Source: Nocardioides bruguierae
GTDB lineage: Bacteria > Actinomycetota > Actinomycetes > Propionibacteriales > Nocardioidaceae
Direction: 5' to 3'
DNA length: 50,386 nucleotides
NCBI RefSeq assembly: GCF_023656415.1
Contig: NZ_JAMOIL010000032.1
Location: forward strand, 1 to 50,386
How positions within the stretch are numbered: the first letter of the stretch is position 1; each line of letters begins with the position of its first letter. Of the stretch, positions 8,990 through 17,044 are shown piece after piece. The position numbers were made by a program, and so were the translations under genes. The notes beneath the pieces were generated by a model. That model saw nothing but the letters and a program-made list of their open reading frames with translations. It made no database searches and had not been told where the DNA came from.

Positions 8990-8990
<1 letters not shown>
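8955..8990. repeat. Three tandem copies of a 12-bp unit
   Basis: The unit CAGGGATCGGGC occurs three times head to tail (8955-8966, 8967-8978, 8979-8990, the last with one change), between the receptor terminator and the stop codon of the sugar ABC ATPase gene. Probably a slippage-generated minisatellite. Confidence 0.75.
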
Positions 8991-9810
<820 letters not shown>

Positions 9811-9814
<4 letters not shown>

Positions 9815-10875
9815 TTCGTCCCCCCTGCCACCCGGCGGGAGATGAGGGTGTTGACCATGACGGCGAGGAACAGGATGAGGCCGAGGAACAGGAAGCTCCA
9901 GTCGGTGTTCCAGCCGGCGTAGGCGATGCCGATGAAGGCCATCCCGATGATCGAGGCGCCGATCGAGGCGCCGACCGCCGAGCCGAAGCCGCCGGTCAGC
10001 AGGCAGCCGCCGACCACCGCGGCGATGATGAACGTGAACTCCTCGCCGACGCCCTGGCCGGCCTGCACCGACTCCAGCCGCAGCGCCGTGGTGACGCCCA
10101 CGAAGGCCGCGGCCATCGAGGTGCCCATGAAGAGGGTGATCTTGGTGGAGGTGACGGGCACGCCGACGTTGCGGGCGGCCACCTGGTCACCGCCCACGGC
10201 CTGCACCCACGACCCGAACCGGACCCGGGTGAGGACCCACGTGGCGAGCACCGTGAACAGCAGCCACCAGACCAGCGACATGCGGAACTGGTAGCCGCCG
10301 CCGAACGTGCCGGCGAAGACGGCCGAGGCCGAGTCGAACCCGGTCGCCTGCCCCAGGCCGGAGACGCGCACGGTGCCGGTCACGAGCTTGGTGAGGCCCA
10401 GGTTGATGCCCTGGAGCGAGAAGAACATCGCCAACGTGACGATGAACGAGGGCAGCCGCGTGGTGACCACGAGCCACCCGTTGAGCGCCCCGACGCCCGC
10501 CGCGAACACGAAGGTCAGGACGATGGCCGGCCAGATCGAGAGGTTGACCTGGGTGACGAGCATGCCCATCACCAGGCCGGTGGAGCCGACCATGACGCCC
10601 GCGGAGAGGTCGAACTCGCCACCGATCATGAGCAGCGCGACGAACACCGCGACGATCCCGATGCTGGCGGCCGAGTCCGTCCAGCGGGCCACGCCGGACA
10701 GCGACAGGAACGACCCGGTCGTGTCGACCGCGGTGAACAGCACGAGGACGGCCAGGGCGCCCAGCAGCGCCCCGAGCTCGGGGCGACGGGCGAGGCGGTC
10801 GAGCACGCCGCGCGAGGCGACGCGTTCGTCGAGGGCGGGCTCCGGTGCCGTCGGCGCGCCAGGGGCGGCGCTCAT
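9811..10875 (-). CDS. Sugar ABC transporter permease (CUT2 family)
   Basis: A 354-residue integral membrane protein with about nine hydrophobic segments from residue 35 onward. The GGEFDLSAGVMVGSTGLVMG block corresponds to the conserved GGIDLSVG segment of ribose/xylose-type (BPD_transp_2) permeases, and LTGGFGSAVGASIGA matches the family's second conserved GG region. It forms the membrane channel for the sugar delivered by the lipoprotein encoded just upstream. The start codon overlaps the upstream stop by one base (TGATG) and the stop overlaps the ATPase start. Confidence 0.88.
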
Positions 10876-11840
10876 CAGCGCGTGCCCTCGTCGGCCAGGT
10901 CGGCGACCTCGGCGGCATTGTCCTGCGTCACGAAGCCGGGGCCGGTGAGGATCGGCTGGCCGCCGCCGATGGTGTTGAGGTTGCGGTCGTAGAGGGCCAG
11001 CGCGACGACCGGCAGGTAGCCCTGCAGGTACTGCTGCTGGTCGACGGCGAACAGGATGTCGCCGTCCTCGATCGCGGTGACCACGTCGGAGGAGAGGTCG
11101 AAGGTGGCCAGCAGCGCGTCCGAGCCGGCGGTGTCACGGGCCTCGAGGGCGGCGACCGCGATGTCGGGGTCGAGCGCGAGGACGGCGTCCACGTCACCGT
11201 CCGCCTGGAGCTTGGCGGCGATCTGCGCGGAGGTCTGCGTGGGGTCGGACTTGCCGGCGACCTGGAAGTCCTCGACCTCGCCGGTGAAGCCCTCGGCGGC
11301 GCCGTCGCAGCGGTCCTGCAGGCCGGTGTTGCTCTGCTCGTGGATCACGCACAGCACCTTGGTGGCGCCGGCCTCGGCGAGCTGCTCGCCGGCGCCCTCG
11401 CCGGCGATCTTCTCGTCCTGGCCGACGTGGGTGATCGCGCCCAGCTCGTCGAACGCGCCCGAGCCGGAGTTGAGGGTGATGACCGGGATGCCGGCGTCCA
11501 CCGCGTCGGCGACCGCCGAGCGGATCGCGTCCGGGTTCGGGGCGGAGACGGCGATGCCGTCGACCCCGGCCGTCACGGCCGCCTCGATGAGCTGCGCCTG
11601 CTGCTCCGGGTCGTCGTCGGACTCCTGGTAGTTCAGGGTCACGCCCTCCGCCGAGGCGGCGGCCTCCGCGCCGGTCTTCACGACCGACCAGAAGGACCCG
11701 CCGTCCCCGTGGGTGATGACGGCGATCGTCAGGTCGTCGTCGGCGGTGGCCGAGCCGACGGGCTGGCTGTTGCAGGCGGCGAGCGCGGGGACCAGGGCCA
11801 GGGTGGCCAGGGCCGCGACTGCCCTCGTGCGAACGTTCAT
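10875..11840 (-). CDS. Sugar ABC transporter substrate-binding lipoprotein (Peripla_BP_4 type)
   Basis: A 321-residue lipoprotein with signal peptide and lipobox (LVPALAAC, Cys near 23). The mature part shows the ribose-binding-like fold pattern: ITHGDGGSFWSVVKTGAEAA, an internal DGIAVSAPNPDAI block and a Gly-rich C-terminus. It captures a sugar or polyol outside the membrane and hands it to the permease. The exact substrate cannot be read from sequence. The start at MNVRTRAV was preferred over an upstream GTG because AGGAG sits eight bases before the ATG and the signal peptide begins there. First gene of its operon. Confidence 0.88.
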   Translation of the reverse strand: MNVRTRAVAALATLALVPALAACNSQPVGSATADDDLTIAVITHGDGGSFWSVVKTGAEAAASAEGVTLNYQESDDDPEQQAQLIEAAVTAGVDGIAVSAPNPDAIRSAVADAVDAGIPVITLNSGSGAFDELGAITHVGQDEKIAGEGAGEQLAEAGATKVLCVIHEQSNTGLQDRCDGAAEGFTGEVEDFQVAGKSDPTQTSAQIAAKLQADGDVDAVLALDPDIAVAALEARDTAGSDALLATFDLSSDVVTAIEDGDILFAVDQQQYLQGYLPVVALALYDRNLNTIGGGQPILTGPGFVTQDNAAEVADLADEGTR

Positions 11841-11976
11841 CGGTGCTGCTCCTCGTCCGGTGCCCGCGCGCGTCGGCACGGGCCGTGTGCCTGTCGCGAC
11901 CACGCGCCGGAGGCCTGGCCCGCGTGGTCGCGGACGTCGGCAGAGGGGGGTCGCCGGGCCTCATCTTCCACGGCCG

Positions 11977-12013
11977 GACGCCGGCGGGCGACTCGGGTCG
12001 CCCCGCCGGCGTC
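11977..12013 (-). promoter_or_regulatory. Strong hairpin in the leader of the sugar transporter operon
   Basis: Arms 11977-11988 and 12002-12013 pair over 12 bp (GACGCCGGCGGG with CCCGCCGGCGTC), with three further pairs across a one-base bulge. It lies about 140 bp upstream of the binding-protein start. It could be an attenuator, an mRNA-stabilising structure, or a terminator for read-through from pntB. Confidence 0.45.
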
Positions 12014-12040
12014 CTCGCAGGTGAGACGTGTCGCACGGAA

Positions 12041-12052
12041 GCACGTGCCACG
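12041..12052. promoter_or_regulatory. Candidate operator motif upstream of the sugar transporter
   Basis: GCACGTGCCACG occurs here and again at 16705-16716 upstream of the Gfo/Idh gene. The palindromic GCACGTGC core with central CG resembles LacI-family operators. The GCACGTGC core is followed directly by CACGCGTG. No regulator gene is adjacent, so the assignment is inference. Confidence 0.35.
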
Positions 12053-12101
12053 CGTGCGGGCGTCCATGACACGCGTCGGTCGGACGTGCACGGCGTGAAA
12101 G

Positions 12102-12150
12102 TTGCTGCCGACTCACCGCCGAGTCGGCAGCACGTTGCTGCCGACTCGGC
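12102..12150. repeat. Triple inverted/direct repeat downstream of pntB
   Basis: The 11-mer GCTGCCGACTC occurs at 12104-12114, inverted at 12121-12131 and direct again at 12137-12147. The middle copy can pair with either neighbour, giving two mutually exclusive hairpins. It starts 8 bp after the pntB stop on the minus strand and probably acts as its terminator. A diverged relative is seen near 41612-41750. Confidence 0.6.
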
Positions 12151-12157
12151 GGGGAGG

Positions 12158-13606
12158 TCAGCGGGAGGACGTGGCCGGCAGCGCGGCGAGGATGTCGGAG
12201 ACCCGCTCCTTGGCGTCGCCGAAGAGCATGTCGGCGTTCTCCCGGAAGAAGAGCGGGTTCTGGACGCCGGCGTAGCCGACGGCCATCGACCGCTTGAAGA
12301 CGATCACCCGGCCGGCCTCCCAGACCCGCAGGACGGGCATGCCGGCGATCGGCGAGCCCGGGTCCTCCGCGGCGGCGGGGTTGACGGTGTCGTTCGCGCC
12401 GATGACCAGCACCACGTCGGTGGAGGCGAGGTCGTCGTTGACCTCGTCCATCTCCAGGACGACGTCGTAGGGCACCTTGGCCTCGGCGAGCAGCACGTTC
12501 ATGTGCCCGGGCAGCCGCCCCGCGACCGGGTGGATGCCGAAGCGGACGTCGACACCGCGCTCGCGCAGCGCCCGGGTCAGCTCGGCCACCGGGTACTGGG
12601 CCTGCGCCACGGCCATGCCGTAGCCGGGCGTGATGACCACGCTGGAGGCCTCGCTGAGCAGCTCGGCCACGTCCGCGGCCGAGACCTCGGTGTGCTCCCC
12701 CTCGACCGCGGCGCTGGTCGAGGCGACCGCGCCGAAGCCGCCGAGGATGACCGAGACGAACGACCGGTTCATCGCGGTGCACATCAGGTAGGAGAGGTAG
12801 GCACCCGAGGAGCCGACCAGCGCGCCGGTGACGATGAGCAGGTCGTTCTCCAGCAGGAAGCCGGAGGCGGCCGCGGCCCAGCCGGAGTAGCTGTTGAGCA
12901 TCGAGACGACGACCGGCATGTCGCCGCCGCCGATCGAGGCGACCAGGTGCCAGCCGAGCGCGAGCGCCACGACGGTGGCGATCACCAGCGGGGCCAGCGC
13001 GGGCGCGACGGTGAACCAGATCGTGCAGGCGACGAGCACGGCCAGCGCGGTCGCGTTGAGCACGTGCTTGCCGGGCAGCACCAGCGGGGAGGACCTGATC
13101 CGTGCCGAGAGCTTGAGGAACGCGACGATCGAGCCGGTGAAGGTGACGGCGCCGATGAAGACGCCGATCACCACCTCGGCGTGATGGATGCCGAGCAGGC
13201 CCTCGGCGTCGAGCAGCCGGGTCTCGGCGCCCTCGGGATCGGCCTCGACGAGCAGGTAGCCGTTCCAGCCGACGGCGACGGCCGCGAGCCCGACGAACGA
13301 GTGCAGCAGCGCGATGAGCTCCGGCATGCCGGTCATCTCGACCACGCGGGCACGCCACAGGCCGATGCTCGCACCGACGGCCACGGCGACGAGGACGCCG
13401 ACCAGCCAGCCGGGCCGGGTGGCGAGGCCGTCGGTGTCGGGGTTGATCGCCAGCGCGAGCGTGGCGACCAGCGCCAGCGCTATGCCGGCCATGCCGAAGC
13501 CGTTGCCGCGGCGGGCGGTCTCGTGCTTGGACAGGCCCGAGAGCGCCAGCACGAAGAGCAGGGCGGCCACCACGTAGGCGGCGAGGGCGAGCGAGGTGAG
13601 CGTCAT
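12158..13606 (-). CDS. pntB: NAD(P) transhydrogenase subunit beta
   Basis: A 482-residue subunit of the proton-translocating transhydrogenase, which moves hydride between NADH and NADP+ driven by the proton gradient. The N-terminal half has about nine hydrophobic segments. The C-terminal half is the soluble NADP(H)-binding domain III with the typical TPGYGMAVAQAQ and VRFGIHPVAGRLPGHMNVLLAEA motifs, and a near-terminal GYAGVQNPLFF. Start ATG overlaps the pntA stop (ATGA). It forms a membrane complex with the fused alpha subunit encoded upstream. Confidence 0.95.
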   Translation of the reverse strand: MTLTSLALAAYVVAALLFVLALSGLSKHETARRGNGFGMAGIALALVATLALAINPDTDGLATRPGWLVGVLVAVAVGASIGLWRARVVEMTGMPELIALLHSFVGLAAVAVGWNGYLLVEADPEGAETRLLDAEGLLGIHHAEVVIGVFIGAVTFTGSIVAFLKLSARIRSSPLVLPGKHVLNATALAVLVACTIWFTVAPALAPLVIATVVALALGWHLVASIGGGDMPVVVSMLNSYSGWAAAASGFLLENDLLIVTGALVGSSGAYLSYLMCTAMNRSFVSVILGGFGAVASTSAAVEGEHTEVSAADVAELLSEASSVVITPGYGMAVAQAQYPVAELTRALRERGVDVRFGIHPVAGRLPGHMNVLLAEAKVPYDVVLEMDEVNDDLASTDVVLVIGANDTVNPAAAEDPGSPIAGMPVLRVWEAGRVIVFKRSMAVGYAGVQNPLFFRENADMLFGDAKERVSDILAALPATSSR

Positions 13607-15270
13607 CGGTGGCTCCCCTTCTGCGAGGCGGGAGCGTCCGAGCGGGTGAACATGGCGAGCATGCGCCGGGTCACCGCGAACCCGCCGAACACGTTGATCG
13701 AGGCGAGCAGGACGGCGACGAGCGCGACCGCGCCCACGAGGCCCGGCGTGCTGTCGCCGGGGTGCCCCACCTGGAGCAGCGCGCCCACGACGATGATCCC
13801 GCTGATCGCGTTGGTGACGCTCATGAGCGGGGTGTGCAGCGCGTGGTGCACGTGCCCGATCACGTAGAACCCGACGACCACCGCGAGCGCGAACACCGTG
13901 AGGTGCGGGAGCAGCGCGGCCGGTGCGGCGGCCAGCACGAGCAGCAGGACGAGGCCCGCCACCGCGATCCCCGCGACCCGTCGTCGCGGGTCGGCCGGCG
14001 CCTTCTCCGGGGCGGGCTCGACCGGTGCCGGGGCGGCCGGCGCGGCCGCGGGTGCCGCCGAGACCTGCACGGGCGGCGGCGGCCAGGTGACCGCGCCGTC
14101 CTGGGTGACGGTGACCGCGCGCTGCACCACGTCCTCGTGGTCGAGCGCCAGCGCGCCGTCCTTGCCCGGCGTGAGCAGCGTCAGCAGGTTGACCAGGTTG
14201 GTGGCGTAGAGCCGGCTGGCCTGCTGCGGCAGGCGTGCCGGCAGGTCGGTGTAGCCGAGCAGCACGACGCCGTTCTCGGTCACGACCCGCTCCCCGGGGC
14301 GCGAGCCCTCCACGTTGCCGCCGCCGTCGGTCGCGGTGCCGGCGGCCATGTCGACGACGACCGACCCAGGGGCCATCGTCGCGAGCATCTCGGCGGTGAT
14401 CAGGCGGGGCGCGGGGCGTCCCGGGATCAGCGCGGTGGTGACGACGACGTCGACGCCGGGCAGCGTGTCGGCGTACAGCGCGGCGGCGCGGGCGTTGTAG
14501 TCGTCCGACATCTCCTTGGCGTAGCCGTCGGAGGAGACCTGCGCCGCCTGGTTGCTGGAGGGGTCGGGCACCGCGAGGTACTCCCCGCCCAGGGAGGCGA
14601 CCTGGTCGGCCACCTCGGGGCGCGGGTCGGTGGCACGGACGACGGCGCCGAGCGAGCCGGCGGCACCGATCGCGGCGAGGCCGGCGACACCGGCGCCCGC
14701 GACGAGCACCTGGGCCGGCGGCACCTTGCCCGCGGCGGTGACCTGGCCGGTGAAGAACCGGCCGAACTCGTGCGCGGCCTCGATCACCGCGCGGTAGCCG
14801 GCGATGTTGGCCATCGAGGAGAGGACGTCCATCGACTGCGCGCGCGAGATGCGCGGCACCGCGTCCATCGACAGGGCCGTGACCCCGCGCCCTGCGAGGT
14901 CCGTCAGCAGGTCGGGCGAGAGGGCGGGGGCGAGCAGCCCGATCCAGGTCTGACCCTCACGCAACCCGTCCGCACGGCCGGCCTCCGGGGCACCGAGGGA
15001 GAGCACCACGTCGGCGGCCAGCGGGTCACCGACCTCGGCGCCGGCCTCGCGGTACGCGGCGTCGGCGAACCCGGCACGCGTGCCGGCGTCCGCCTCGACC
15101 ACGACGCGGTAGCCGAGCCTGACCAGCGCCCGCACCGAGTCGGGGGTGGCCGCCACGCGCGGCTCGCCCTCCCGCTCGCGCACCACACCGATGAGCTGGC
15201 CCACGGCCACCTCCTCGGTGCTCCCACCGGCCTGCGGCGTTCCTGGCTCCAGCACGTCCTGCTCCGTCAC
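13603..15270 (-). CDS. pntA: NAD(P) transhydrogenase subunit alpha (fused PntAA-PntAB form)
   Basis: A 555-residue protein combining the soluble NAD(H)-binding domain I (AlaDH/PNT-like, about 1-390, with RVAATPDSVRALVRLGY, VLVAGAGVAGLAAIGAA and VVDMAAG) with four membrane helices (about 430-535). A Pro/Ala/Glu-rich linker near 390-430 joins them. Many actinobacteria and Rhodospirillum split this into pntAA and pntAB. Here it is one chain as in E. coli. The GTG start follows GGGGAGG. It is translationally coupled to pntB. The enzyme can supply NADPH for biosynthesis or drain excess reductant from sugar oxidation. Confidence 0.94.
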   Translation of the reverse strand: MTEQDVLEPGTPQAGGSTEEVAVGQLIGVVREREGEPRVAATPDSVRALVRLGYRVVVEADAGTRAGFADAAYREAGAEVGDPLAADVVLSLGAPEAGRADGLREGQTWIGLLAPALSPDLLTDLAGRGVTALSMDAVPRISRAQSMDVLSSMANIAGYRAVIEAAHEFGRFFTGQVTAAGKVPPAQVLVAGAGVAGLAAIGAAGSLGAVVRATDPRPEVADQVASLGGEYLAVPDPSSNQAAQVSSDGYAKEMSDDYNARAAALYADTLPGVDVVVTTALIPGRPAPRLITAEMLATMAPGSVVVDMAAGTATDGGGNVEGSRPGERVVTENGVVLLGYTDLPARLPQQASRLYATNLVNLLTLLTPGKDGALALDHEDVVQRAVTVTQDGAVTWPPPPVQVSAAPAAAPAAPAPVEPAPEKAPADPRRRVAGIAVAGLVLLLVLAAAPAALLPHLTVFALAVVVGFYVIGHVHHALHTPLMSVTNAISGIIVVGALLQVGHPGDSTPGLVGAVALVAVLLASINVFGGFAVTRRMLAMFTRSDAPASQKGSHR

Positions 15271-15410
15271 GGCTCGACCTCCCCTGCTCGTGCCTGCCTC
15301 GGGGAGTCCTCCCCGTGGAGGCGCATCCTGATAGGGTTGTGACCCGCGTCGCTCGCGGACGCCCGCTTTTCGGACAACGAGGTCCGACTGGAGCGGTCGA
15401 GAGTCGTGCC

Positions 15411-15434
15411 CGAGCGGGCAACGGTGCCCGCTCG
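15411..15434 (-). terminator. Hairpin terminator after the Gfo/Idh/MocA gene
   Basis: A perfect 10-bp stem (CGAGCGGGCA, 15411-15420, with 15425-15434) and ACGG loop lies 8 bp past the stop codon of the minus-strand oxidoreductase gene. It separates that gene from pntA. Confidence 0.6.
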
Positions 15435-15442
15435 ATCCACCT

Positions 15443-16624
15443 TCAGGACCGGACCGGCTCGACCCACGCGCCCGTGTCGGCCGAGGCGACCATCGCGTCG
15501 AGCACCTCCGCGGCGGCCAGCGCGTCGTCCAGCCCGGGGCCCTGCTGCTCCCCGCCGTCGAGGATCATCTGCGCGAGCCCGGCGCACTCCAGCACCTTGG
15601 TGTCGTCGTAGCCGGTGGCCATGCCCGAGACGGGCTGGATGCGGGCGAAGCCACCCGCGAACGGCCCGGCGATGAGCTGGGCGGAGGGCTGGTCGACGAA
15701 CGCGTCGCCGGTCGAGAGCCGCAGCTCGCCGGGGCGGCGGAAGTCCCACGCCACCAGCCCCTGCGTGCCGTGCACCTCGATCGCGTACCGGTTCTGCTCC
15801 CCCACCGCGACGCGGCTGGCCTCCAGCGTCACGCGCACGTCGCCGACCCTCATCAGGGCGGTGAGCACGTCCTCGTTCTCGACCGGGCCCTTGTCGGCGT
15901 CCGGGGAGCCCAGGCCGTGGCCGTAGGTGGCGGCACCCGGGTCGAGCACCGGCCGCTGGTCGATCACGATCGAGGTCTCGGCCACGACGCGGTCGACGTC
16001 GCCGAGCGCGAAGCGGACGAGGTCGACGCCGTGCGAGGCGAGGTCACCGAGGACCCCGTGGCCGCCGGCGTCCAGCGCGTAGCGCCAGGTGAGGGTGCCG
16101 AGCGGATGGGCGGCGTAGTCGCTGAGCATCTGCACGTGCGCGTGCGTGGGCCGCCCGATGGCGCCCGAGCGGACGAGGTCGGCCAGGTGTGCCATCGCCG
16201 GCACCGCCCGGTAGTTGAACCCGACGGTGGCGCGGACGCCGGCGGCGACGACCGCGTCGCGCACGGCCCGGGCGTCGTCGGCGCCGAGCCCGACCGGCTT
16301 CTCGATCCACAGGTGCTTGCCGGCCTCGGCGACCGCCACCCCGAGCTCGCGGTGCAGCATGTTCGGCGCGGTCACCGAGACGACGTCGACGGCCGGGTCG
16401 GCGACCAGGTCGCGCCAGTCGGCGTAGGAGTGCGCGAAGCCGTGCTTGCGCACCGCGGTCGCGCGGGCGGCGTCGTTGCTGTCGGCCACCGCGACGAACC
16501 GCGGCTCGACGGGGACCTCGGGGAAGTGGTGCCGCAGCCGCGCCCAAGCCCGGGCGTGCACGTCGCCCAGCCAGCCGGCGCCGATGACGCCGATCCCGAG
16601 CACGCGGTCGTCGGTCTCGCTCAT
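15443..16624 (-). CDS. Gfo/Idh/MocA family sugar oxidoreductase
   Basis: A 393-residue NAD(P)-dependent dehydrogenase. The N-terminal Rossmann domain carries IGVIGAGWLGDVHARAW, and the conserved catalytic-site motif EKPVG is present (IEKPVGLG). The C-terminal domain has GGHGVLGDLASHGVDL, containing the active-site Asp and His. Relatives oxidise sugars, inositols or glucosides. The substrate is not determinable here, but the nearby sugar ABC transporter and polyol dehydrogenase suggest a shared pathway. ATG at 16622-16624 has a good GGGAGGGACCTC leader. A -10-like box with an overlapping palindrome lies about 80 bp upstream. Confidence 0.88.
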   Translation of the reverse strand: MSETDDRVLGIGVIGAGWLGDVHARAWARLRHHFPEVPVEPRFVAVADSNDAARATAVRKHGFAHSYADWRDLVADPAVDVVSVTAPNMLHRELGVAVAEAGKHLWIEKPVGLGADDARAVRDAVVAAGVRATVGFNYRAVPAMAHLADLVRSGAIGRPTHAHVQMLSDYAAHPLGTLTWRYALDAGGHGVLGDLASHGVDLVRFALGDVDRVVAETSIVIDQRPVLDPGAATYGHGLGSPDADKGPVENEDVLTALMRVGDVRVTLEASRVAVGEQNRYAIEVHGTQGLVAWDFRRPGELRLSTGDAFVDQPSAQLIAGPFAGGFARIQPVSGMATGYDDTKVLECAGLAQMILDGGEQQGPGLDDALAAAEVLDAMVASADTGAWVEPVRS

Positions 16625-17044
16625 GAGGTCCCTCCCCGTCACTGGTGTTCCTGGCAGGCACCAGCCCGGGGTCCCACCGATGGAGCGGGGCGCGACCGAC
16701 GCTGGCACGTGCCACGTGACGCTAGCCCGCCACGTCCACCCCCACCAGACCTCGCACCGTCAGCGCGTCCCTCAAATACCCATCAGGCACGCTGCCGCCA
16801 TCTCCGGCGCCCCCGGGGCCGGCCCCGGCACGGTGGACGGTCGTCCTCAGGACCGCTGCGGCCCGGCCGATCCGAGACCACGGGGGCACCGGAGCCACCG
16901 TCGTCCCCCGGCGCCGGCACCCCGTCGGCGTGGATGCACCCACGACACCCCGCGAGACCTCGCGCCCCGGCGCGAAACCCTGGGCAGACCTTCGACGTCC
17001 GTGATTGACTACCGGGCGCCGGGGGGCGACGAGGAAGGACCGCC
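16625..17044. other. Divergent intergenic region (420 bp) without a convincing gene
   Basis: Separates the Gfo/Idh gene (minus) from the sensor kinase gene (plus). It holds the candidate promoter and operator for the Gfo/Idh gene (16703-16724) and, at 17027-17039, the GAGGAAGGA ribosome-binding region of the kinase. Codon-like G/C bias is weak and I see no supported reading frame. Confidence 0.6.
16703..16724 (-). promoter_or_regulatory. Candidate promoter -10 with overlapping palindromic operator (Gfo/Idh gene)
   Basis: On the minus strand TAGCGT (16719-16724) is followed after 4 bp by the perfect 12-bp palindrome TGGCACGTGCCA (16703-16714). A palindrome just downstream of a -10 is a typical repressor site. 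The core is shared with 12041-12052. Confidence 0.45.
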
